DNA from: Opitutaceae bacterium | GTDB lineage: Bacteria > Verrucomicrobiota > Verrucomicrobiia > Opitutales > Opitutaceae | DNA: 64,000 nt | Assembly (NCBI GenBank): GCA_015075305.1 | Contig: JABTUS010000001.1 | Span: 744,001 to 808,000, forward strand | Reading direction: 5' to 3' | Shown: positions 38,671-45,867 of the stretch, one piece after another | Layout: the number at the start of each line of letters is the position of its first letter | Position numbering within the stretch: position 1 is the first letter of the stretch | The notes under the pieces: generated by a model | What the model saw: the letters and a program-made list of their open reading frames with translations, nothing else | Databases searched by the model: none | What the model was told of the DNA's origin: nothing | Position numbers and translations under genes: made by a program

Positions 38671-39057
38671 ATGAAAAAACTATTGATGAGTTTCCTCGTC
38701 GCCCTCGCCCTTGCCGGCGCCACGGCCACCTTCGCATCTGAAACATCCCCCAAGAGCGTCATCCACGTCGTGACGGTTGCCTGGAAGAAGACAGCCACGC
38801 CGGAGCAGATCCAGGCCGCCATCGACGGCGTGCATGCGCTGCCGGCCGCCTACAAGGGAATCACCCGCGTGTGGACCAAGGCCATCAAGGTCCAGAACCC
38901 CAAGGGCGCGGAAGTCGCCAAGACCCACGTGCTCGTCATGGAGTTCGCGGATGAGGACGCCCTGAAGAACTACACCGATTCGCCCGCGCAGAAGGAGTGG
39001 TACAAGTCCTACATTGCGGCCCGGCAGACCAGCACGACCTACGACATCACAAACTGA
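38671..39057 (+). CDS. Secreted Dabb (stress-responsive A/B barrel) protein
   Basis: 128 residues with a signal peptide (MKKLLMSFLVALALAGATATFASE). The mature ~105 residues form a Dabb-like dimeric alpha/beta-barrel unit: VIHVVTVAWKKTATPEQIQAAI, GVHALPAAYKGITRVW, THVLVMEFADEDALKNYTDSPAQKEW. Dabb proteins are of mixed or unknown function, and secreted versions are frequent in Verrucomicrobiota and Planctomycetes. A strong terminator follows at once, so the gene is monocistronic; it diverges from the symporter gene. Confidence 0.85.
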   Translation: MKKLLMSFLVALALAGATATFASETSPKSVIHVVTVAWKKTATPEQIQAAIDGVHALPAAYKGITRVWTKAIKVQNPKGAEVAKTHVLVMEFADEDALKNYTDSPAQKEWYKSYIAARQTSTTYDITN

Positions 39058-39080
39058 GCCCGCACGGCTGATGTCCTTTC

Positions 39081-39111
39081 AAGCCGCCCCTTTGCCGGGC
39101 GGCTTTTTTTT
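39081..39111 (+). terminator. Intrinsic terminator after Dabb gene
   Basis: GCCGCCC (39083-39089), loop, GGGCGGC (39097-39103), then eight T (39104-39111). The A-run on the left is short, so it acts mainly for the + strand. Confidence 0.92.
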
Positions 39112-39128
39112 CGCCGCACACCAGCCGT

Positions 39129-40442
39129 TCAGGCGGTGAAGGGATGCCTCCAGGGGGCGCGGTATTCACGTTTCAGATACGCCGAGGCGCCGGCGTTCCC
39201 CACGATCTGCTCCCTGCCGGCATCCCAGGACAGCCTGCCTCCGGTCTTGAGGGCGATCATCGCCAGCTTCACCGCCGTCGTCGACAGGTGGGCGTCCGCG
39301 ATGGTGCAGCTCGCCCGGCCCCGCCCGCGAACGGCGTCGAGAAATTCCGCCATGTGCGCCATGCCGGCGTCGGTCCGGGTCTCGGTCACGACCCGCTCCG
39401 CTCCCTTCTTCGCGGGCACATGAACCCATTTGTTGTCATTCACCCAGACCGTGCCGTTCTCACCGAAGAAGGTGACTCCGATGTTGATCTCGGGAGTGTA
39501 TTCCTCCGCCCCCCAGATCCGGTGCCGCCAGCTCACAGGGCATCGATCGTACTCGAAATGCGCCGTCAGGGTGTCGGGCGTGGTGATCCTCCCCTTGAGC
39601 TCATAGAGTCCGCCTGCGGCCGAAATCGTCGAGGGGGCGGCAAGATTGAGTATCACCCGCGCGGCGTCGATCATGTGAATGCCCCAGTCGTACAGATGCC
39701 CCTGCCCGACGGCTTCCTCGAGTCGCCAGCTGACGTGCCCCACCTGCTCACTGTACGGAATGAGCGGGCCCGGGCCGCACCAGAGATCCCAGTCGAGGCT
39801 GGCCGGCGGATTCTTGTGCGAGGGATCCTTCAAGCCGACCTTCGTGTTGATCTGGGCCTCGGCCTGCACGACCCTGCCCAGCCGGCCCTCCGCAATGAAC
39901 TGCCTGACCGCCTTGAACGCCGCGCTCTGCCGGCGCTGGAATCCGACCTGCACGACCTGGTGCGGGCGCTTCGCGGCGGCGTCAACCATGGCTCGCCCTT
40001 CGCGCACATCGTAGGACACCGGCTTCTCCAGATAGACGTGCAAACCCTTGTCCAGCGCAGCGAGGAACGGCAGCGCATGCCATTGTGGCGGAGTTGACAA
40101 AATGATCGCCTCCAGTCCCGGGGTTTCCAGCAGCTCCGTGTACAGCTTGAAGGTCCTCGGCCGCGAGCCTTGGAGCTTCTCGATCTCCTGCGCGCTCTTC
40201 TCCAGATGCTCGCTGTCGACATCGCAGACCGCCAGCACTTCAACCCCGCCCGCCTTGAACGCCGCGCGCGCATTGACCATGCCGTACCAGCCAACCCCGA
40301 TCAATCCAACCCTGACCTTCCTCGGGGATGGCTGGCTCGTCGCAGGCGAAGACGCCTGCGCAATCAGTGAGCGAAGAGGTGCGACCGTGGCGGCTCCAGC
40401 CGCAACGGTGCCAAGAAACCGGCGTCGATTGAGGGGGTTCAT
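39129..40442 (-). CDS. Gfo/Idh/MocA-family oxidoreductase with Tat signal
   Basis: 437 residues. The N-terminus MNPLNRRRFLGTVAAGAATVAP is a twin-arginine signal, so the folded enzyme with cofactor is probably exported. The Rossmann motif is VGLIGVGWYGMVNARAA; the second family motif is VYLEKPVSYDVREG; the catalytic-region Asp/His pattern is DWGIHMIDAARVIL. Family members oxidise or reduce sugar hydroxyls with NAD(P), and some secreted relatives act as glycosidases. It is divergent from the SSS symporter gene, and a CTTTAC...GTATAAG operator-like site lies in the region between them, so it probably belongs to the same regulon as the island to its right. Confidence 0.9.
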   Translation of the reverse strand: MNPLNRRRFLGTVAAGAATVAPLRSLIAQASSPATSQPSPRKVRVGLIGVGWYGMVNARAAFKAGGVEVLAVCDVDSEHLEKSAQEIEKLQGSRPRTFKLYTELLETPGLEAIILSTPPQWHALPFLAALDKGLHVYLEKPVSYDVREGRAMVDAAAKRPHQVVQVGFQRRQSAAFKAVRQFIAEGRLGRVVQAEAQINTKVGLKDPSHKNPPASLDWDLWCGPGPLIPYSEQVGHVSWRLEEAVGQGHLYDWGIHMIDAARVILNLAAPSTISAAGGLYELKGRITTPDTLTAHFEYDRCPVSWRHRIWGAEEYTPEINIGVTFFGENGTVWVNDNKWVHVPAKKGAERVVTETRTDAGMAHMAEFLDAVRGRGRASCTIADAHLSTTAVKLAMIALKTGGRLSWDAGREQIVGNAGASAYLKREYRAPWRHPFTA

Positions 40443-40749
40443 GCCTCCAACCTAGGGGCCGGCCCCGCGGTAACCAGTCAAATCCTCACCTCCAGATCGT
40501 CTCCCCCCGGCAGCTCCAGCCCCTGGTTCCTTTACGAGTATAAGGTCGGCAGGCGTGACGGATCGCCGGGAACTGCATGAATGCGAACCCAACTCCCGAA
40601 TGGCATCGTTGCTGTCCCGATCTCTTGGCAACCAGTCAGAATCCAATGATCGATCCGAAACGGTCTGCGGGTCAACACCGGCAGATCCCTGCGCGGAGGC
40701 CTTGTGATCGCCCGACCAGACTCATTCCATATCCGGAACCCAAGTCATC
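40443..40749. other. Divergent intergenic regulatory region
   Basis: These 307 bp separate the Gfo/Idh/MocA gene (-) from the SSS symporter gene (+). They hold the operator-like site at 40530-40545 and a direct repeat of AACCAGTC-A(A)ATCC (near 40475 and 40630). No coding region is supported. Confidence 0.5.
40530..40545. promoter_or_regulatory. Putative LacI-family operator, site 1
   Basis: CTTTACGAGTATAAGG shares the half-site CTTTAC and the right half GTAWARG with two other sites near this island (44538, 45759). It lies 88 bp upstream of the Gfo/Idh/MocA start and 205 bp upstream of the symporter start. Confidence 0.55.
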
Positions 40750-42414
40750 ATGACAACCCCCATCGGCAGCCTGCATTGGATTGATATCATCATCATTGCC
40801 GCCTACCTGTGCGTCGTGGCGGGAATCGGGATCTTCTTTTCCCGCCGCCAGAAATCGCTCAGCAGCTTCATTCGCGGTCGTGGAAAAATCGGCTGGGTGG
40901 CGTTGGGCATGTCCCTCATGGCCGCTCTCAACAGCGGGCTGGACTATGTTCAGGCCCCGGCAATGGGTTTTGCGATCGGACTGGTTTTCGTCATGGCATT
41001 TCTGTCCTGGATCCCTCTCTACCCCTGGGTTTCCCGGGTGACGCTGCCGTTCTACAAGCGTCTCGACGTCTATTCCGCCTATGAGTACCTGGAGCAGCGC
41101 TTTGGCGCCGGCGTCCGCACCCTGGCCGCCGGCATTTTCATACTCTGGCGCGTGGGATGGATGGGAGCGGCCATCTACGTGCCATGCCTGGCGGTGAAGG
41201 CGGCCACGGGCGGCGGGCTGAGCATCACCACGATGGTCGTCGTGCTGGGTGTCGTGGTTACGATCTACACCATGCTCGGCGGAATCGAGGCGGTCATCTG
41301 GAATGACGTTGCTCAGTTCTGCATCATGTTTGGCGGACTGGCGGTCACCCTGTACACAGTGGTTGCCATGATCCCCGGCGGCATGGGCGAGGTCCTTCAG
41401 GTCGCCAGCCAGACAGGCAGGCTCGATCTCATCGGCATGCATGCGCATCCCGGCGGAGGGCCATGGAAACAATTCACGACGTTCATGACCACCGAGGTCA
41501 CGATCGTGGGCATGGTGCTCATGGTCCTGCTGGGACGAGCCGCGGCCTTCACCTCCGACCAAATCGCCATCCAGCGCTTTCAATCGGCCGAATCCCTGGA
41601 CCAGGCCCGGCGCTCGTACATCGTCAACGCCGTCACTGACACCGTCTGGATGGTGGTCCTTGGGTTTGTCGGACTGGCGCTCTTCGCGTACCATCGACAC
41701 TTCCCCTTCCCCGAGGGCATGCAGAACGACCGCATTCTGCCCTATTTCATGCAGCATCACTTTCCCGCGGGCGTCACGGGTCTGGTGATCGCCGCCATCT
41801 TTGCAGCGTCGCTTTCGAGTGTGGATTCCGCACTCAACTCGAGCGCGTCCATCATCGTGGTCGATTTCTACAATCGCCTTTGGCTTGGACACCGGCGGCC
41901 GCCGGCGAACCTCTCTCCACTGGAGGAACGGCGGCAGGTGCAGGTGTCGCGAGCGGCGACCGCGTGCCTCGGAGTGCTGATGATTGTCATCGGCATCAAC
42001 ATCGAGCGCATGGGCGAAATATACCAGTCGACCAACAAGCTGATAGGCGCCTTTTTCGGTCCGCTTTTCGGCATCTTCGTCCTCGGCATGTTCAGTCGCC
42101 GGGCTCATTCCGTTGGCGTGGCATTAGGGGCGCTCGCAGGCCTGATGTGCAGCAGCTTCGCCTCCTTTTTCAGCGAAGTGGCCTGGCTTCAGGTGGTTTC
42201 CGGTCGCCTCTTTGGCGACGGGTTTGTCCATTTCTTCAAGCACTTGAGCTGGCAATGGCCTCCGCCCATCGGAGTGACCGCCACCCTCGTGGCAGGCTAC
42301 GCCCTCAGCCGACTCCTGCCATCCGGGCGCGCCGGATCGCAGGCCCTCACTTATGCGGAAGTGATGAAGCGCCCGCTTGCCGAGGCAACGTGCCAAGTCG
42401 TGCCGCCGCAGTAG
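40750..42414 (+). CDS. Sodium:solute symporter (SSS family)
   Basis: 554 residues. N-terminal TM with short periplasmic end (WIDIIIIAAYLCVVAGIGIFF), then the family loop SRRQKSLSSFIRGRGKIGW; TM segments continue to about residue 530. VIAAIFAASLSSVDSALNSSASIIVVDFY is the TM8 Na+-site signature with its Ser residues. It probably brings in the sugar or sugar acid degraded by the neighbouring dehydrogenase and aldolase. It converges on those minus-strand genes (58 bp between ends), and an operator-like site lies upstream. Confidence 0.92.
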   Translation: MTTPIGSLHWIDIIIIAAYLCVVAGIGIFFSRRQKSLSSFIRGRGKIGWVALGMSLMAALNSGLDYVQAPAMGFAIGLVFVMAFLSWIPLYPWVSRVTLPFYKRLDVYSAYEYLEQRFGAGVRTLAAGIFILWRVGWMGAAIYVPCLAVKAATGGGLSITTMVVVLGVVVTIYTMLGGIEAVIWNDVAQFCIMFGGLAVTLYTVVAMIPGGMGEVLQVASQTGRLDLIGMHAHPGGGPWKQFTTFMTTEVTIVGMVLMVLLGRAAAFTSDQIAIQRFQSAESLDQARRSYIVNAVTDTVWMVVLGFVGLALFAYHRHFPFPEGMQNDRILPYFMQHHFPAGVTGLVIAAIFAASLSSVDSALNSSASIIVVDFYNRLWLGHRRPPANLSPLEERRQVQVSRAATACLGVLMIVIGINIERMGEIYQSTNKLIGAFFGPLFGIFVLGMFSRRAHSVGVALGALAGLMCSSFASFFSEVAWLQVVSGRLFGDGFVHFFKHLSWQWPPPIGVTATLVAGYALSRLLPSGRAGSQALTYAEVMKRPLAEATCQVVPPQ

Positions 42415-42472
42415 CCCGCCGCGGAAACGCAGTTTCACAACGAGCCGCCGGGCGGCACGCGAGGTCGGGCCT

Positions 42473-43414
42473 TCAGGAGTTTTTCCCAGGCGCGCGTTGC
42501 GCCGGATCAAAATATCGCACCAGCTCGGAAGTGTCGCTCTCGCCGAATCCAGCGGCCAGCGATGACTCGAACACCTCGTGCAGGCAATCCGCCAGATGAA
42601 CCTGGCCGCCCGCAGCGTGGACAAGCTGCGCAAGGTAGCGAACGTCCTTTTCCCCCAGCTTTTGCGCAAAATTTCGCGAGAAACTCCGCGCCTCAAGCTT
42701 GGGAAAGGCTCCCTGAAAAGTCGCGCTGTTTCCGCCGCTCGCCGAGATCGCATCAAAAAACGCCCGTCGATCGATGCCCTGCCCTTCCAACAGGGGCCAC
42801 ACCTCGCAGAGACCCGCGAGGGCGAGCAGTCCAAGAAAATTATTGATCAGCTTGGCCGCATGCCCGGAGCCCGTGTCCCCAAGGTGAAACACGCGGGCGG
42901 CGAAACCAAGCATGACGGGCCGCGCCTTTTCGAAGGCCGCGAGCGGACCCGCGCCAAGAACATTCAGCGTGCCCGCATCCGCCTGCGCACGGCTCCCCGT
43001 CAGTGGCCCGTCGAGCAGCGTGACTCCACCAACGGCGAGTTCCTCCGCCAGGCGCCGGGTGGAGGCGGGATGACTGGTGGAACAGTCGAGGACAATGCTG
43101 CCAGCCCGCAGATAGCGCTTCAATCCATCGGGACCCGTCAGAATCGATTCCACTGTCGGCGAGTCCGGGAGGCAGAGGATGACAACGTCGCTCGCCCTGG
43201 CGAGCTCCGCGGGATCGCCGGTGGGTGTGGCACCAGCCTGCGACAGGCGCTCACGGGCTGTGCGCCCTCCCGCAGTTTCCCGGGCAAGGAACATCACCGC
43301 GAATCCGTTCCTTCGCAGGTTCATCACCATGCCCTGCCCCATTGTGCCCACACCAATGAAACCTGCTCTCAACGGCCGTCCAGTGTTCATCGGATCACGC
43401 AGGGTCGTGTTCAT
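42473..43414 (-). CDS. 3-hydroxyisobutyrate dehydrogenase-like (beta-hydroxyacid) oxidoreductase
   Basis: 313 residues. Rossmann motif GFIGVGTMGQGMVMNL near the N-terminus, VVILCLPDSPTVESIL, substrate-binding LLDGPLTGSRAQADAGTLNV, and the catalytic lysine in GSGHAAKLINN (Lys188). The family includes 3-hydroxyisobutyrate dehydrogenase, tartronate semialdehyde reductase and related enzymes using NAD(P). The ATG at 43414 overlaps the stop of the aldolase gene (4 bp), so the two are translated together: aldolase product reduction is a natural reading, e.g. of a 2-hydroxy-3-oxo acid, though the substrate is inferred from context. Confidence 0.9.
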   Translation of the reverse strand: MNTTLRDPMNTGRPLRAGFIGVGTMGQGMVMNLRRNGFAVMFLARETAGGRTARERLSQAGATPTGDPAELARASDVVILCLPDSPTVESILTGPDGLKRYLRAGSIVLDCSTSHPASTRRLAEELAVGGVTLLDGPLTGSRAQADAGTLNVLGAGPLAAFEKARPVMLGFAARVFHLGDTGSGHAAKLINNFLGLLALAGLCEVWPLLEGQGIDRRAFFDAISASGGNSATFQGAFPKLEARSFSRNFAQKLGEKDVRYLAQLVHAAGGQVHLADCLHEVFESSLAAGFGESDTSELVRYFDPAQRAPGKNS

Positions 43415-44391
43415 GTCCGCGATGTCAGAAGCGTTGCGCTCGGGTCCGGTGCATCATAGATTGAGCGATCCAGCCTGTCGAGGATCGCGTCGATCCGATA
43501 TTCTTCCTCGGAACTGAGCGTCGCAAACGGTGCGGTTGACGTGCTCGTGCTGAAAATGCCGAGACGCTTCAGGGCGTGCTTCTGCGCTGAAGGCCAGAGC
43601 GGCCAGGACTCGCCCAGGTAGATGTCATAAACCTCCTGCACCTGCCGCTGCAGGCGCTCGGCCTCGGCCAGGTCGCCCCGCCGCGCGCTCCACCAGATCC
43701 TCGAGCAGAGGCCGGGCAGCATTCCCGCGATGCCCACCAAGGCGCCGATGTCGTGCTGCCCGGCAAAGGCGATGTCACGGGCGTTTCCATTGTACACGGG
43801 GTGCGACCCTCGAAAAGCGCCGGCGCATCGCAGGCAGAGATCGCGATCGGGTGTCGTGAACTTCAGTCCATGCACATTGGGTATGGCCATGATGCGCTGA
43901 AGCTCGTCAAAGGTGCTGCGCACGGGGGTCATGCCCGGATTCTCATAGAACCAGAGCGGAACCGGAGAGCGTTGCGCCGCCGCCTCCACAAGCCGCTCGG
44001 TGTCCCTGCGATCGCGCGCGGGAAAAACCAGGCGCGCGGTTGTGACGATGCCATCCACCCCTGCATCCGCGATCCGGCTGATGCCGTCGAAGAGGCGAAG
44101 CGTGCTCGCGTCGGAAATTCCCGCCAGTACGAAGGCCCGGCCGCGCACAAGCCGCACCGTCTCGCGAACCAGCCGCTCGCGCTCGCTGTCACGCAAGGCC
44201 AGGCCCTCGCCCATCGTTCCACCAACAAAGAAGCCCCCGAAGCCGCCCCCAAGCACCCACTCCACCAGGCGCTCAAGGCTTTCGACGTCGAGGCTCTCGT
44301 CAGCCTTCAGCGGAGTGACGATTGCGGCGATGAGTTCAGGGACCTTCTTTCTTGAGGAGGACATGGAGGGATTGTGCATTTCGGCCGCCAA
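43411..44391 (-). CDS. Dihydrodipicolinate synthase-family aldolase
   Basis: 326 residues (ATG 44364 would give a 317-residue form). The DapA/NanA-type TIM barrel is evident: IAAIVTPLKADESLDVESL, FFVGGTMGEGLALRDSER, FYENPG with the conserved Tyr149, and the Schiff-base lysine in VHGLKFTTPD (Lys177), followed by YNGNARDIAFAG. The family cleaves or forms 2-keto acids with pyruvate, for example 2-keto-3-deoxy sugar acids, N-acetylneuraminate or 4-hydroxy-2-oxo acids. In this island a 2-keto-3-deoxy-sugar-acid aldolase is likely. It is the first gene of the pair, and a perfect palindrome (44538-44551) lies upstream. Confidence 0.9.
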   Translation of the reverse strand: MAAEMHNPSMSSSRKKVPELIAAIVTPLKADESLDVESLERLVEWVLGGGFGGFFVGGTMGEGLALRDSERERLVRETVRLVRGRAFVLAGISDASTLRLFDGISRIADAGVDGIVTTARLVFPARDRRDTERLVEAAAQRSPVPLWFYENPGMTPVRSTFDELQRIMAIPNVHGLKFTTPDRDLCLRCAGAFRGSHPVYNGNARDIAFAGQHDIGALVGIAGMLPGLCSRIWWSARRGDLAEAERLQRQVQEVYDIYLGESWPLWPSAQKHALKRLGIFSTSTSTAPFATLSSEEEYRIDAILDRLDRSIYDAPDPSATLLTSRT

Positions 44392-44537
44392 TTTCCGGGA
44401 TGCACCCCGACGCCTGCCGCCACGCGGGATCGCATGGCGCCGGCATCGGGATGGAACACTGGATGACTGAAACGGGAAGGATGGCGATCAAGCCGCCAAC
44501 GTGCCGCAGCCGGCGCCGCAGTCCGAGATATTTCAAC

Positions 44538-44551
44538 CTTTACATGTAAAG
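44538..44551. promoter_or_regulatory. Putative LacI-family operator, site 2 (perfect palindrome)
   Basis: CTTTACATGTAAAG is a 14-bp perfect palindrome between the end of the lacI-family gene and the start of the aldolase gene. Its position upstream of the aldolase-dehydrogenase pair suits repression. It shares CTTTAC-N2-GTAWARG with sites 1 and 3. Confidence 0.65.
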
Positions 44552-44568
44552 CCGCAATTCGACGCCGT

Positions 44569-45600
44569 TCAAGCCTGCCGCCGGAGAGTCCGTCCCTCCG
44601 CCCACACGCCTTCAATCATGACCGACTTCGGATTCGACGGCACGCCGAGTTCATTGTTGTAGAGCTGCTCAATGACGACATCCACCGCCGCGGCTGCGAT
44701 CAGCTCGTGATTCTGGTTCACACCCGCGCAAAACGGCGTGTTCTCCAGGAGATCGAGCATGGCGTAACCCACGTCCTCCGGTGCACGGATGTTCTCTTGG
44801 CGCAGCATCGCCAGCGCCCGCCCGTCGATGCTGAGAATGGCATCGGGCGCGGCCCGCCGGAACCAGCGCGCCAGCGGCTCCGCATCGAGCCTGTGCGGAA
44901 GGTGGATCGGACACTGCCGCAGCAGGCAGCCGTGCCGCTCGGCGGCGAGCCGGAAACCATTCCGCCACCAATGCTCGCATCGCTCACTCTGCTGATACTC
45001 CGCCACCAGTCCTATGCGGCGATAGCCCCGTTTCCACACCCGCTCAAAGGCGAGCAGCACGCTGTGATACTGGTTGTTGTGCGCGCGATGCAGCTCGGGG
45101 GACTTCAGTGAGCGCGCAATGGTGGCGCAGGCAAACCGCTCCCAGGGCATGACAAACCGGTCCTCAGGCTCCGGAAAAGGCGCGATCACCAGGCCTCGTA
45201 TGCCGCGACTCGTGAGAATTGCAGCCAGCCGGGCCGGCGACACCTGTTGATCCGCAAGGGAAAACACCCTGATGACATAACCGAGCTGCGAAGCACGAGC
45301 CTGTGCGCCCGCGATCAGGCGCTTGATGCCGATATTGAACTCCGCCTCCGGATATACCGTGACAAATGCAATGATCGGCGGGGCCTTTGTCACACGTCCC
45401 CGGCGCAGGTTGGCCATGAGGGCGGAGACCAGGGGATTGGGTGTGTAGCCAAGCTTGCGGGCGTGGGCGACTATCCGCGCGCGAGTCCGCACCGAGATGC
45501 TGGGATGGTTCCGCAACGCGAGAGAGACCGTCATCTTGGTCACCCCCAGCGCATCCGCCACGTTCTGCATGCTGATTCGGGATGAACTGGATGACGGCAT
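44569..45600 (-). CDS. LacI-family transcriptional regulator
   Basis: ATG 45600 gives 343 residues starting MPSSSSSRISMQNVADALG, with the LacI helix-turn-helix ISMQNVADALGVTKMTVSLALRNHPSIS and hinge helix NPLVSALMANLRRG; the first 18 residues of a longer frame are not homologous. The rest is a periplasmic-binding-protein-like domain (IIAFVTVYPEAEF, GIRGLVIAPFPEP, RIGLVAEYQQSERCEHWW, DAILSIDGRALAMLR) that would bind a sugar ligand. Dimeric repressors of this class bind palindromes with a central CG or near-symmetric core. It is adjacent to three matching palindrome-like sites (40530, 44538, 45759), which makes it the probable regulator of the island. Confidence 0.93.
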   Translation of the reverse strand: MPSSSSSRISMQNVADALGVTKMTVSLALRNHPSISVRTRARIVAHARKLGYTPNPLVSALMANLRRGRVTKAPPIIAFVTVYPEAEFNIGIKRLIAGAQARASQLGYVIRVFSLADQQVSPARLAAILTSRGIRGLVIAPFPEPEDRFVMPWERFACATIARSLKSPELHRAHNNQYHSVLLAFERVWKRGYRRIGLVAEYQQSERCEHWWRNGFRLAAERHGCLLRQCPIHLPHRLDAEPLARWFRRAAPDAILSIDGRALAMLRQENIRAPEDVGYAMLDLLENTPFCAGVNQNHELIAAAAVDVVIEQLYNNELGVPSNPKSVMIEGVWAEGRTLRRQA

Positions 45601-45758
45601 AGATTTCAGGCATAGGGCGACACCGCCGGATTGCCACTCAGGAAACAGCAAATATCGCAGTCAGCCGCCGCTATCGTCTGTCCGCATTCACACCCAGACC
45701 AACCAGCCGAAGGGCGGCGGCTTCGCATAGTTTCATGCGCCTCTTCCAAAGTCCATGG

Positions 45759-45773
45759 CTTTACGAGTATAGG
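45759..45773. promoter_or_regulatory. Putative LacI-family operator, site 3
   Basis: CTTTACGAGTATAGG is nearly identical to site 1 (CTTTACGAGTATAAGG) and lies between the divergent lacI-family and TonB-receptor genes, 95 bp before the receptor start. It could serve both promoters. Confidence 0.6.
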
Positions 45774-45867
45774 AAACATTGGCTTCGCCTGCGGGAACCA
45801 CTGCCCATGCTGGGTGACTGCAACCCCGGATTCGTCCCATCCCCGCTCACACTCGATGCAAACTGCC

